64,000 nt of DNA from Fidelibacterota bacterium (GTDB lineage Bacteria > Fidelibacterota > Marinisomatia > Marinisomatales > Marinisomataceae): positions 1-64,000 of the forward strand of contig BOWX01000002.1 of the NCBI GenBank assembly GCA_019650355.1. The letters are read 5' to 3'. The position numbers were made by a program, and so were the translations under genes. Positions within the stretch are counted from its first letter, which is position 1; each line of letters opens with the position of its first letter. Positions 31,409 to 42,926 of this stretch are shown here, piece after piece. The notes beneath the pieces were generated by a model. The model was not told the DNA's origin and ran no database searches. It saw only the letters and a list, made by a program, of their open reading frames with translations.

Positions 31409-31759
31409 TTAGTTTGAGGAATCTTCTTCAGGAATCAACTCTCCCGCTGATGGAAGAGAAAATTCTTGTGGGATCATTTCATCAACCTGTCTTGATTCAG
31501 CATCTTTTTGCAAAATCGACTCGGATGATGGGCTAGACTCTCCACTTAAAGCACCTATAAGCATTGCTAAACCAATAAATGCAATACCTAAACCTGTTGT
31601 TAATTTTGTAATAAAATCATTAGCTCCAGATGATCCTAGCATAGAATTTGCTGTACCGCTCATCATAGAATTCAGTCCTCCCTGTCCAGACTGCATCAAA
31701 ACCACTACAATCAAAAGAATGCTAATAATTGTATGTATCGTTATTAAAAATTGAACCAT
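31409..31759 (-). CDS. secG: Preprotein translocase subunit SecG
   Basis: VVLMQSGQGGLNSMMSGTANSMLGSSGANDFITKLT. Confidence 0.93.
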   Translation of the reverse strand: MVQFLITIHTIISILLIVVVLMQSGQGGLNSMMSGTANSMLGSSGANDFITKLTTGLGIAFIGLAMLIGALSGESSPSSESILQKDAESRQVDEMIPQEFSLPSAGELIPEEDSSN

Positions 31760-31760
31760 A

Positions 31761-32501
31761 TTACCTCATTTTATTTAACATATTTTTAAACTTTTCAAAA
31801 TCTGCACTAGCACTACCAATTAAAAACCCATCCAACAATGCAATTGATGATAGCTCTTCAACAGAATTTTCGTCAACCGACCCTCCATAAAATAAACGAA
31901 TGTTAGGCCTATCTTCAACGGAATATAACTCTTTTATTAAATTATTTATATATGAAAGAACATCTTCTATATATTGCTTTGAAGCAACTAATCCAGTTCC
32001 AATTGCCCAAACAGGCTCATAGGCTATATCAAGATTCTTTCCTCGAATTTGATCTGGTAATATAGATAACTGTTTTTTAATTACTTCAAAAGTTTTTTTC
32101 TCTTCTTTTTCATCAAGAGTTTCACCAACACACAGAATAGCTGAACCTATTTTATCCAAACAATTATTAAGCTTTTTTTTAATTAATTCATCATTTTCAT
32201 TAAAAATAGTTCTTCTTTCAGAGTGACCTACAATACATGAATCTACTTTATGAGATGTAATAGAGTTTGAACCAGTAACAGCTCCAGAGGTTAGTACATC
32301 ACAATCTTGCATTCCAATTTTAATATTATCAAACTCTTTGGCTAAATCTTGAACAATGCTAATAGCAGTATGACTTGGAAAAATCATAATATCAAACTCT
32401 GAAAAAAGGTCTTTATTAGCATTAACTTTTAACATGAATTCTCTGGATTCATTGCTATTAAGGTACATTTTCCAGTTTGCAGCAAATATTTTCTTATTCA
32501 T
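31761..32501 (-). CDS. tpiA: Triosephosphate isomerase
   Basis: AANWKMYLN; AYEPVWAIGTG; GGSVDENS. Confidence 0.96.
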   Translation of the reverse strand: MNKKIFAANWKMYLNSNESREFMLKVNANKDLFSEFDIMIFPSHTAISIVQDLAKEFDNIKIGMQDCDVLTSGAVTGSNSITSHKVDSCIVGHSERRTIFNENDELIKKKLNNCLDKIGSAILCVGETLDEKEEKKTFEVIKKQLSILPDQIRGKNLDIAYEPVWAIGTGLVASKQYIEDVLSYINNLIKELYSVEDRPNIRLFYGGSVDENSVEELSSIALLDGFLIGSASADFEKFKNMLNKMR

Positions 32502-33700
32502 TTTTTTAACATCTCCAATGCTGGTAGTTTTTTACCTGATAGCATTTCTAAACACGAACCTCCTCCAGTAGATACATGAGAAAATTGCTCAATTAAACTA
32601 TTATCATAATTTCTTATAGCAGCTACAGTATCTCCGCCTCCAACAATTGAAGTTAATTGGTTTTCTATGATAGCATCAACAATTCTATTTGTTCCCACTG
32701 CAAAATTAGGATTTTCAGCTACCCCTACAGTACCATTCCATAATAAAGTTTGTGACGAAGATATAATATCAGTAAATAGCTTTATTGATTTCTCTCCAAT
32801 ATCCTCACAAATCATATTTTCAGGAATATCTTTAGCATCAGCAACATTAATGTTACCAGACCCAAATGAATCAAGCTCTCCTGTAAAATCTATTGGAAGG
32901 ATAATATTGGTTCCTTTTTTTGAGGCTTCTTTTAATAAATTTTTTGCTACATCAACCTTATCCTTTTCAGCTAAAGAAATACCGATTCTTTTGTTCATTG
33001 CAAGTAAAAATGTATTTGCCATAGCACCGCCAATAATAATATTGTCTGCAAGATCTAAAAAATTCTCAATTACAGCAATTTTTGTATCAATTTTTGATCC
33101 TCCAATAATTAATGAAAGTGGTTTTAAAGGATTTGAAAGCTTTTCAGAAAGAAATTTTATTTCCTGTTCAATTAGAAGACCCATTCCCTTTGTTGCAAAA
33201 TGTTTTGTAATACCAGAGTTTGAAGCATGGTCTCTATGAGCAGTTCCAAAAGCATCGTTTATATAAATAGAGCCATGTCTAGCTAGCTGTGAAGCAAAAT
33301 CTGAATTATTTTCAGTTTCTTCATTATAAAATCTCAAATTTTCCAATAAATGTATTTCACCATCTTTCAGGTTTTTTGAAACATCGATAGCATCTTCGGA
33401 TATACAGTCTTCAGAAAATTTTATTGGCATTTCTAATAATTCAGCTAGCTTCTCACCTGCAGGAATAAGAGAATATTTACTATCAACTTTTCCGTTAGGT
33501 CTTCCCATATGAGACATTAAGACTACCTTTGCTCCTTGATCTAAGCAATACTTTATGGTAGGAATAGATTTAAGTATTCTATAATCGTCAGTGACTAATT
33601 CGTTTTCAACTGGAACATTATAGTCAACTCGAATCAGAACTGTTTTCCCAGATGTCGTATTTGACGACTTAAAATCTATTGTAGAAATCTTACGCAACAT
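32498..33700 (-). CDS. pgk: Phosphoglycerate kinase
   Basis: VLIRVDYNVPVE; MSHMGRPNG; TGGGSCLEMLSGKKLPALEML. Confidence 0.97.
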   Translation of the reverse strand: MLRKISTIDFKSSNTTSGKTVLIRVDYNVPVENELVTDDYRILKSIPTIKYCLDQGAKVVLMSHMGRPNGKVDSKYSLIPAGEKLAELLEMPIKFSEDCISEDAIDVSKNLKDGEIHLLENLRFYNEETENNSDFASQLARHGSIYINDAFGTAHRDHASNSGITKHFATKGMGLLIEQEIKFLSEKLSNPLKPLSLIIGGSKIDTKIAVIENFLDLADNIIIGGAMANTFLLAMNKRIGISLAEKDKVDVAKNLLKEASKKGTNIILPIDFTGELDSFGSGNINVADAKDIPENMICEDIGEKSIKLFTDIISSSQTLLWNGTVGVAENPNFAVGTNRIVDAIIENQLTSIVGGGDTVAAIRNYDNSLIEQFSHVSTGGGSCLEMLSGKKLPALEMLKK

Positions 33701-33723
33701 GACTGCATAAGATACAAATTAAT

Positions 33724-35091
<1,368 letters not shown>

Positions 35092-35204
35092 TCAATGAAT
35101 GAAATTACAAAACATTAAAAAAAAGCAAAGAGTTTTTTAAAAAAAATTAAAAAATAAAATAATTTAGACATTTAATTCTGTGTGATATAACTTTAGCCGT
35201 TTAT

Positions 35205-35278
35205 GGCGGAGTAGCTCAGTTGGTTAGAGCAGCGGAATCATAATCCGAAGGTCGGGAGTTCAAATCTCTCCTCCGCTA
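35205..35278 (+). tRNA. tRNA-Met (anticodon CAT)
   Basis: GGCGGAG/CTCCGCT acceptor, D-arm GCTCAGTTGGTTAGAGC, loop ATCATAA; could be Ile2 if lysidine-modified. Confidence 0.92.
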
Positions 35279-36159
35279 CAAAAGCATCGATTAATTCTAT
35301 TTCCTCTTTTGTAAGCACTAATTTGTAATATTCATTACTGTATTTTTTATTGTAATTACTGTCATGTTGTATACTTTCATCTGGAATGTGAATCTGAGAA
35401 CTTTTTCCCTTATTTAAAGATTGTGAAAGTTGAATTATTTCATCAGAAACCTCTAATTCAAGCCATTTCAATACATTTGTAATTTCTTCAATAGGATCAG
35501 TAGAAAATTCTTGTTGTGAAAAAAAATATAAGTTTTTGTTTGGATTTATATTGTTTATATAATGATAAAACAATTCATAGAATTGTATTGCTCCTATCAC
35601 ATTGCTTGATATTTTATCACTAGCTTTAAACCTGTAAGATTTTATACTGTTTGGTGGAAAAAAATTTATTAAGTCTTCAAATTCTTTAAAGTCCCACTTC
35701 ATTCTTTTGAAACTAGCAGCTAGAGGCATTAAAGGTCTGTAACAAATTATTACTTTATGATTTAAGCATAAGCTCTTTTGAACTAAATAATAGAAATGGA
35801 TCTTTTATCAATAATTGATTAGTACTTGAGCTTTTTTTAGCCTTGAAATAGGATAAAGAACTTTCATTGCCAAAAAAAGTTTTAAAAATTCTTTTTGCTA
35901 AACTATCATGCTTTAAATATCCTTTTTTAAAACTAGATTTAAATTGTATAAGATTATTAAAAATCGATTGGAATTCTTCAACAGAAATATTCTTACCAGG
36001 ATAAGGGTAATTGAATTGAACATCAATCATACCCTGGTTCGCGTTAAATGGCTCATAAATCATCGAAAAACCTTTAATAGATGATAGTACACTACCTAAG
36101 GGAGTTGTTCCAGATCTAGGTATACCAGAAATGATTATTGGTTTTTTGATATTTTTCAT
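35238..36159 (-). CDS. Sulfotransferase-family protein, one frameshift near 35740; C-terminus runs antisense into tRNA-Met
   Basis: IIISGIPRSGTTPLGSVLSS (5'-PSB-like); second ORF VIICYRPLMPLAASFKRMKWDFKEFEDLI; last residues VAEERFELPTFGL encoded by the tRNA complement. Confidence 0.7.
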
Positions 36160-36171
36160 ATTTTTAGAATA

Positions 36172-36609
36172 ATGTTATCATCTAAAAATAAAGAAAAAAT
36201 ATATATAAAATGTATCGAAAGTATTAAAAGCGCATCTGAAAGTAATAAGCTTAAATTTATCTCAAAATTGCTTTTTGAATCATTTGAAAGCTGGATTTTT
36301 TGTGGTTTTTATTTTCAAGAAAATGATAAACTTCTTGTATCAGAATATTGTGCAAACAAAATACCTTGCAGTCCTATTAATTTTGATGGAGTCTGTGGTA
36401 CTGCAATTTTAAAAAATAAAATTTTAAATATTGAAGATGTAAATACTTTTCAAGGTCACATTGTATGTGATAATGATAGCAAATCAGAGCTTTGTATTCC
36501 CTTTGATATTGATGGTATAAAATATGTTTTGGATGTTGATTCAAACATATACAATGCTTTTTGTGAAATTGATGAGAAATACTTAGTAAAAATTATTAAA
36601 GAAATTTAA
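36172..36609 (+). CDS. GAF-domain free methionine-(R)-sulfoxide reductase-like protein
   Basis: Three expected Cys in context: IPCSPINF, DGVCGTA, GHIVCD..SKSEL. Confidence 0.78.
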   Translation: MLSSKNKEKIYIKCIESIKSASESNKLKFISKLLFESFESWIFCGFYFQENDKLLVSEYCANKIPCSPINFDGVCGTAILKNKILNIEDVNTFQGHIVCDNDSKSELCIPFDIDGIKYVLDVDSNIYNAFCEIDEKYLVKIIKEI

Positions 36610-37035
36610 TTATTCTTTAACTTCTTCTTCAACCGGAGAATCTTCAGTAACATCAACTACTTCTTCAGTATCAAAATTAAATTTGTCTACGAATTCAATT
36701 AAAGATATTTTAGCAGCATCATTTACTCTTGATCCAAGCTTAATAATTCTAGTATAACCTCCAGGTCTATCAGTATAGCTTGGAGCAATTACATCAAAAA
36801 GAGTTTTAACTGCATCATCATTGTGGATTTTTTTCAAAACTTCACGCCTATTATGAACAGTATGATTTTTAGCTTTTGTAATCATTGGTTCAATAAATTT
36901 TCTTAACTCTAGAGCTTTTTGGTGCGTTGTCTTAATGCGTTTGTGTTCAATCAATGAACTTGCAAGGTTAGACATCATAGCTTTTCTATGTGCAGATAAT
37001 TTACCAAACTTTCTTGATGATATTCTTTTTCTCAT
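36610..37035 (-). CDS. rplQ: 50S ribosomal protein L17 with acidic C-terminal tail
   Basis: RKFGKLSAHRKAMMSNLASSLIEHKRIKTT. Confidence 0.96.
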   Translation of the reverse strand: MRKRISSRKFGKLSAHRKAMMSNLASSLIEHKRIKTTHQKALELRKFIEPMITKAKNHTVHNRREVLKKIHNDDAVKTLFDVIAPSYTDRPGGYTRIIKLGSRVNDAAKISLIEFVDKFNFDTEEVVDVTEDSPVEEEVKE

Positions 37036-38000
37036 TATGCTTCGTCTTCAGTGTAAGGACTAGTATCCATTCCAAACTTTAATCCCATTGTTTCAAGTTT
37101 TTCAATAAGCTCGTTTAATGACTTTCTTCCGAAATTCTTATATTCAAGCATTTCAGCTTCGTCCTTGTCAACTAGCTCTCCAATCAAAGTAATACCCGCT
37201 GCTTCAAGACAATTATGACTTCTTACTGATAGTTCCATTTCATCAATAGATGATTCAAGAAGTTTACGAATTTGTAGAATTTCTTCACTTACAGGTTTAT
37301 CTATTTCAAGAATTGATGGATTGCTTATTGAATTTATAATATTGTAATGCTCTGATAAAACAGAAGAACAATAACTTACAGCATCAATTGGAGTGATTGA
37401 TCCATCTGTTGTAACATTTAATGAAAGCATTTCTGTGTCTTCTTTTGCTCCTGGAAGCGGAGAAACATTAAAAGAAACTTTTGTCACTGGATTAAAAATA
37501 CTATCAATAGGTATCATGCCAACTGGGGAGTTATTTAATTTGTTCTCCTCGCTTGATTTATAACCCTTTCCAATTCCAAGTCTCAATTCAACTTCAAGTG
37601 TTGTACCTTTAGCAATATCTGTAATATGATGATCTGGATTTAAAATAGTGAAATCATCGCTAACAGCCTGAATATCAGCAGCTGTAAAAGCATTAGGACC
37701 TTTAACTTTTAAAAAAATTGGTTCAACTTTACTTTCAAACAAATGAAAACGAACGCCTTTTAAATTCATTATAATATCAGCAACGTCCTCTGTTACCCCG
37801 TCAATAGTGGAAAATTCATGATGAGCACCTTCAATTTTAACATTAGTAATTGCAGCGCCAGGTACAGCTGTAAGAAGAGCTCTTCTTAAAGAATTACCGA
37901 TAGTAATTCCATAACCTCTATCTAGAGGTTTTATGGTAAAATTACTTGAATTATCTTCAGTAACTTTATGTGAAATTTTAAATTTTAAATCATTGCTCAT
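37035..38000 (-). CDS. rpoA: RNA polymerase alpha subunit
   Basis: PLDRGYGITIGNSLRRALLTAVPGAA; alpha-CTD NFGRKSLNEL; start at MSNDLKF. Confidence 0.97.
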   Translation of the reverse strand: MSNDLKFKISHKVTEDNSSNFTIKPLDRGYGITIGNSLRRALLTAVPGAAITNVKIEGAHHEFSTIDGVTEDVADIIMNLKGVRFHLFESKVEPIFLKVKGPNAFTAADIQAVSDDFTILNPDHHITDIAKGTTLEVELRLGIGKGYKSSEENKLNNSPVGMIPIDSIFNPVTKVSFNVSPLPGAKEDTEMLSLNVTTDGSITPIDAVSYCSSVLSEHYNIINSISNPSILEIDKPVSEEILQIRKLLESSIDEMELSVRSHNCLEAAGITLIGELVDKDEAEMLEYKNFGRKSLNELIEKLETMGLKFGMDTSPYTEDEA

Positions 38001-38010
38001 GTTTCTTCCT

Positions 38011-38625
38011 TTATCTTGAATAGTATTCAACAACTAATTGTTCGTTCAAAGTTAAATCAATCTCATCTCGTTCAGGAAAACTAACAAATGTTCCTTCCAT
38101 TTTAGCCTTATCGACAGATAACCATGAAATATTTAAATCGCCTTTAACCATTTTAATTGCATTTAAAATAATATCTAATTTTTTACTCTTATCTCTAACT
38201 GTAATTGAATCGCCAGGCTTTAATCTATATGAAGCAATATTAACTTTTTTGTTATTTACTAAAAAATGACCATGACTAACTAACTGTCTTGCAGCTGGTC
38301 TAGTCGGTGCAAAACCTAACTTATAAATCACATTATCCAATCTAGATTCAAGCATAACAAGAAGATTAAGTCCGGTTTCACCTTTCATTTGAGAAGCTTT
38401 TTCAAAATAGTTTCTAAACTGTTTTTCAAGCATTCCATAAGTGAACTTAATTTTTTGCTTTTCTTGTAACTGAACAGAATATGTAGAGAATCTTTTACCA
38501 GATTTACCATGTTGTCCTGGACCATACCCTTTTTTTGATAATAATCTATCAAACTTAGGATTTCCAAAGATATTTACTCCAAGTTTTCTAACTAACTTAC
38601 CTTTAGGTGTATTTAATTTTGCCAT
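38011..38625 (-). CDS. rpsD: 30S ribosomal protein S4
   Basis: RLDNVIYKLGFAPTRPAARQLVSHGHFLVN. Confidence 0.97.
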   Translation of the reverse strand: MAKLNTPKGKLVRKLGVNIFGNPKFDRLLSKKGYGPGQHGKSGKRFSTYSVQLQEKQKIKFTYGMLEKQFRNYFEKASQMKGETGLNLLVMLESRLDNVIYKLGFAPTRPAARQLVSHGHFLVNNKKVNIASYRLKPGDSITVRDKSKKLDIILNAIKMVKGDLNISWLSVDKAKMEGTFVSFPERDEIDLTLNEQLVVEYYSR

Positions 38626-38628
38626 TCT

Positions 38629-39015
38629 TTATACTCTTCTCTGTTTTTTAGGTCTACATCCGTTATGAGGTAATGGTGTGACATCAGAAATTGATGTAAC
38701 TTGCAACCCTGCAGCAGATAAAGCTCTAATAGCTGATTCTCTTCCTGCACCAGGTCCTTTAACTCTTACGGCTACAGTGGTCATACCCATACTTACTACT
38801 TCACTTGCGACTTTCTCTGAAGCAACAGTTGCTGCATAGGCAGTATTTTTTCTAGAACCCTTAAAGCCTGCTTTTCCAGCTGTTGCCCAAGCAACAACAT
38901 TACCAAATTCATCTGAAACTGTTATATTTGTGTTGTTGAATGTTGCTTTAATGTGCACAACACCGTTTGGATTAATTTTTTTCTTTTTCTTACTAGATCT
39001 AGCCTGTGTAGCCAT
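38629..39015 (-). CDS. rpsK: 30S ribosomal protein S11
   Basis: [34 protein letters not shown]. Confidence 0.97.
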   Translation of the reverse strand: MATQARSSKKKKKINPNGVVHIKATFNNTNITVSDEFGNVVAWATAGKAGFKGSRKNTAYAATVASEKVASEVVSMGMTTVAVRVKGPGAGRESAIRALSAAGLQVTSISDVTPLPHNGCRPKKQRRV

Positions 39016-39016
39016 A

Positions 39017-39398
39017 TTATACTGCCTTCTTACCTAATGAAATTGTTTGTCTTTTCTTACTTCTTCTTGTACGAGAATTGGTTTTAGTTCTTTGACCTCG
39101 AACTGGCAGAGATTTTCTATGTCTAACACCTCTGTAGCTACCAATATCTTGTAATCTTTTAACATTTTTTAAATTTTCACTTCTAAGCTCACCTTCAATA
39201 AGAAGCTTTAAGATCTACAATAACTTTTCTGATTTCATCTTCTTGCTTTGATGATAAATCAGTTACGCGAGTATTAGGATCAACTTTAGCTTGTTCACAA
39301 ATATCAAGAGCAGTTTTTAACCCAATCCCGTGCACATATCTTAAAGAATATGCTACTTTTTTATCTTTTGGTATATCTACACCTGCTATTCTAGCCAT
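39017..39398 (-). CDS. rpsM: 30S ribosomal protein S13, one frameshift near 39200
   Basis: [14 protein letters not shown]...; after the shift [47 protein letters not shown]. Confidence 0.95.
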
Positions 39399-39514
39399 TA
39401 TCCTTGCCTCTGTTTAAATCTAGGGTTCTTCTTATTAATAACATAAATACGTCCTTTTCTTCGAACGATAATACAATCTCTACTTCTTTTTTTAACTGAC
39501 GCTCTTACTTTCAT
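39398..39514 (-). CDS. rpmJ: 50S ribosomal protein L36
   Basis: Own translation [43 protein letters not shown] overlap with rpsM; absent from ORF track (short). Confidence 0.95.
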   Translation of the reverse strand: MKVRASVKKRSRDCIIVRRKGRIYVINKKNPRFKQRQG

Positions 39515-39516
39515 AA

Positions 39517-39741
39517 TTATTGCCTAAATGTTATTCTACCTCTAGTTAAGTCATAAGGAGATAATTGTAAATCAACTTTATCTCCAGGAAGCATTTTAAT
39601 AAAGTGCATTCTCATCTTACCGCTAACATGGGCTAAAACTTCATGCTCTTTTCCTCCAAGATTTATTGTTACCCTAAATCTTGCTCCAGGTAAAGCTTCC
39701 TTAATAGTACCTTCTACTTCTATAGATTCTTGTTTTGCCAT
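39517..39741 (-). CDS. infA: Translation initiation factor IF-1
   Basis: [38 protein letters not shown]. Confidence 0.96.
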   Translation of the reverse strand: MAKQESIEVEGTIKEALPGARFRVTINLGGKEHEVLAHVSGKMRMHFIKMLPGDKVDLQLSPYDLTRGRITFRQ

Positions 39742-39747
39742 TTTTTC

Positions 39748-40497
39748 TTACGTTAAAATTCTGGGTTGGAACTTAGTGATAAGAATTGAATGTTCAAAGT
39801 GTGCACTTGCACTACCATCTTCTGTCCTAATTGTCCATCCATCGCTATCAGTTTTAATATGTCTAGTTCCTACATTTACCATAGGTTCAATAGCTAAACA
39901 CATTCCTTCTTTCAATTCAACATTTAAATCTGCAGTTACAGGGTTGGAAAAATTTGGAACTTGAGGCTTGATATGTAATTGCCTACCAATACCGTGACCA
40001 ACCAACTCTCTAACAATTGAAAAACCTTCGGATTCAACATATTCTTGTATTGAATTGCTTATATCAAATATTTTATTTCCAATAACAGCATTTTTAATCC
40101 CAATTTCTAATGCTTTTTTTGTTACATCTAACAATCTTTGCTTTTCTTCAGAAATTTTACCTACAGCTATTGTTCTTGCTGAATCACTATAAAAATCATT
40201 TTTAATTACTCCGCAATCAATACTTACAATTTGTCCTTCAACAAGCACTACATCTTTTGGGATTCCATGAACGATCTCATCATCAATAGAAACAGTTAGA
40301 GTAGCTGGAAATCCATCATAGCCTTTAAACGCAGGTTTGGCATTACATGAACTAATGTAATTTTCAGCTATTTTATCTAACTCCAAAACTGATTGACCTG
40401 GAAAAATACTTTTCTCTACCAAATCAAGAGTATCTGAAAGGATCTGACAGCTTTCAGATATAGCATTAACTTCAATATGATTATTAATATCAACCAC
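39748..40497 (-). CDS. map: Methionine aminopeptidase
   Basis: IDCGVIKNDFYSDSARTI; ELVGHGIGRQLH; GMCLAIEPM. Confidence 0.95.
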   Translation of the reverse strand: MVDINNHIEVNAISESCQILSDTLDLVEKSIFPGQSVLELDKIAENYISSCNAKPAFKGYDGFPATLTVSIDDEIVHGIPKDVVLVEGQIVSIDCGVIKNDFYSDSARTIAVGKISEEKQRLLDVTKKALEIGIKNAVIGNKIFDISNSIQEYVESEGFSIVRELVGHGIGRQLHIKPQVPNFSNPVTADLNVELKEGMCLAIEPMVNVGTRHIKTDSDGWTIRTEDGSASAHFEHSILITKFQPRILT

Positions 40498-41797
40498 GTC
40501 TACTTCTTACCTTACCTTTAGTTAAAAAACCATCATAATGTCTTGATAATAAATGAGACTCTATCTGACTTAAAGTATCTAATCCAACACCAACAACAAT
40601 AAGCAAACTTGTTCCACCAAAAAATGATGCATAAGCATAATCTAATCCAGCAAATTGCTGAAGGAAGTATGGCATAAGAGCTATAAAACCTAAGAAACAA
40701 GCACCTGGTAGTGTAACTCTAGTTAAAATATTTTCAATAAACTCAGCTGTCTTTTTTCCTGGTTTAACTCCAGGGATAAAACCACCCTGTTGTTTTAAAG
40801 TCGAAGATACTTGATTTGGATCAAATTGTAATGCAGTATAAAAATAAGTGAAAAATATAATCAACAATGCAAACATTGTATTAGAAAACCAGTGGTCCAT
40901 AGCAAATAAAGAAATAAAGTTTGATTGAGTTGCATCTTGTCCAAAAAACGTTGCAATAGTACCTGGAATAAGAATTATGGATTGAGCAAAAATAATTGGA
41001 ATTACTCCAGCAGTATTAATTTTTAAAGGTAAATAAGTATTCTGACCTCCATATACTTTACGACCTACAATTCTTCTTGCGTATTGAACTGGAACTTTTC
41101 TTACACCTTGTTGAACCAAAATAATCATCATCACTAAAAAGAAGAAAAGAAGCATTAAAAATAATTCAGAAAGAATTCCTCTTACACCTTGTTGAAAATA
41201 TGAAATTTCAGAAATTACTACATTTGGAAATCCTGCTATAATACCAACCATAATAATTAAAGAAATACCATTTCCAATTCCATGTTCAGTAATTTTTTCA
41301 CCAAGCCACAATAAAAGCATAGTACCAGTGGTAATACTTACTACAGCAGTAAATCTAAAAAGAAAACCTGGATCTAAAACAATACCGTAACTTTCAAGTA
41401 ATAAAGAAATAAAAATAGATTGAACAAAAGCTAGAACTACAGTTCCATATCTTGTTATTTGAGTAATTTTTGCTCTTCCGCTCTCACCTTCCATAGCAAG
41501 TCTTTGAAAATAAGGTAGTGTAGTTTGTAAAATTTGAATAACAATGGAAACAGAAATATATGGCATAATTCCTAAACCAAAAATTGCAGCTTGACCAAAA
41601 GCACCACCAGTAAACAAGTTAAATAAGCCAAAAAATGTATCATTCAAAGATTCCATAGTTTGTCTTAATGCGTCCGGATTTATACCTGGAATTGGCACCT
41701 GAGAACCAAGCCTTACAATTACTAGAATACCTAAGGTAAATAAAATTTTTCTCCTAAGCTCTGGTATTGCAAAAATATTTCTTATTTTTTCAATCAC
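40490..41797 (-). CDS. secY: Preprotein translocase SecY
   Basis: RLGSQVPIPGINPDAL; 10-TM pattern. Confidence 0.97.
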   Translation of the reverse strand: MIEKIRNIFAIPELRRKILFTLGILVIVRLGSQVPIPGINPDALRQTMESLNDTFFGLFNLFTGGAFGQAAIFGLGIMPYISVSIVIQILQTTLPYFQRLAMEGESGRAKITQITRYGTVVLAFVQSIFISLLLESYGIVLDPGFLFRFTAVVSITTGTMLLLWLGEKITEHGIGNGISLIIMVGIIAGFPNVVISEISYFQQGVRGILSELFLMLLFFFLVMMIILVQQGVRKVPVQYARRIVGRKVYGGQNTYLPLKINTAGVIPIIFAQSIILIPGTIATFFGQDATQSNFISLFAMDHWFSNTMFALLIIFFTYFYTALQFDPNQVSSTLKQQGGFIPGVKPGKKTAEFIENILTRVTLPGACFLGFIALMPYFLQQFAGLDYAYASFFGGTSLLIVVGVGLDTLSQIESHLLSRHYDGFLTKGKVRSRRG

Positions 41798-42225
41798 AGA
41801 GTGGTAGCCTTTCCTCCAGCATCCTCAATTTTTTTTGCTGCAGAATCGCTAAATGAAGATGCGGTAACATTAACCGCTTTATCAATGGATCCATTTCCTA
41901 AAACTTTCACTGGTGCAAAACTAGATGAAATAAGTCCATTTTTTGACATTACTTCAGCATCAACATTCTTCACTTTAAGCTTAGAAATCTGTGAAAGATT
42001 TACTATTTCAAATGTTTTTGCAAAATTAGAATTATTAAATCCTCTCATTGGCACTCTTCTATGTAGAGGCATTTGACCCCCTTCAAACCAAAAACGGTAT
42101 TTGTGACCACTTCTCTGACCGGCACCTTTATGACCCCTACCAGCAGTAGTTCCTAAACCAGAACCATGACCTCTTCCAACTCTTTTAGATTTTTTGAGTG
42201 CATTTGTTGGTTTAACTAGTTTCAT
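41794..42225 (-). CDS. rplO: 50S ribosomal protein L15
   Basis: KRVGRGHGSGLGTTAGRGHKGAGQRSG. Confidence 0.96.
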   Translation of the reverse strand: MKLVKPTNALKKSKRVGRGHGSGLGTTAGRGHKGAGQRSGHKYRFWFEGGQMPLHRRVPMRGFNNSNFAKTFEIVNLSQISKLKVKNVDAEVMSKNGLISSSFAPVKVLGNGSIDKAVNVTASSFSDSAAKKIEDAGGKATTL

Positions 42226-42407
42226 ACTTCTTCTACCTTTACTAAATAATCAATTTTCTTAATCATACCCACTATAGCTTCATTTGCTTCTTTAATAACT
42301 GATTTATTCATTTTAGTGAGCCCTAAAGCATCAAGTGTGGCTTTAGCTTTTCTTGAATACCCAATTCTGCTTTTAATTTGTGTTATTTTTAATTGTTTTT
42401 TAGCCAT
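42222..42407 (-). CDS. rpmD: 50S ribosomal protein L30
   Basis: LKITQIKSRIGYSRKAKATLDALGL. Confidence 0.94.
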   Translation of the reverse strand: MAKKQLKITQIKSRIGYSRKAKATLDALGLTKMNKSVIKEANEAIVGMIKKIDYLVKVEEV

Positions 42408-42408
42408 T

Positions 42409-42915
42409 TTAAATCTCAAAAAGTGTTTTAGGTGTTTTTCCTCTCTTCTTAGCTACAACTCTTACATCTTGTAAGCTAGTTAACGCATTCATAACAGCTT
42501 TAGCAACATTCATAGCATTATTAGATCCTAATACTTTTGAATAAATATTATTAATTCCAACTTGTTCCATAATTAATCTAACTGCAGAACCGGCAATGAT
42601 ACCTGTACCATAGGGAGCAGGCTTTAATAAAACTCTGCTAGCGCCATGCTTTCCAATTATTTCATGAGGAATAGTATAATTTATTACTGGAACTTTAACC
42701 AAGTTTTGTCTAGCGTTTTCTTTAGCCTTATTTATTGAGACAATAACTTCATTAGCTTTTCCAGAACCAATACCTACATACGATTTACCATCACCAATTG
42801 CTACAAGAGTAGAAAAACTAAACCTTTTTCCACGTGAATTAACCTTAGCTACTCTATTAATTCTAATAACTGATTCTTCTTTTAAATCAAGTTCAGAAAA
42901 ATTTATCATACTCAT
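42409..42915 (-). CDS. rpsE: 30S ribosomal protein S5
   Basis: RINRVAKVNSRGKRFSFSTLVAIGDG. Confidence 0.96.
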   Translation of the reverse strand: MSMINFSELDLKEESVIRINRVAKVNSRGKRFSFSTLVAIGDGKSYVGIGSGKANEVIVSINKAKENARQNLVKVPVINYTIPHEIIGKHGASRVLLKPAPYGTGIIAGSAVRLIMEQVGINNIYSKVLGSNNAMNVAKAVMNALTSLQDVRVVAKKRGKTPKTLFEI

Positions 42916-42926
42916 TTATGCTCCAT

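Noticed and set aside
31351-31536. Track ORF (+) over tRNA-Leu(GAG) and secG
   Set aside because: Antisense to well-supported tRNA and secG
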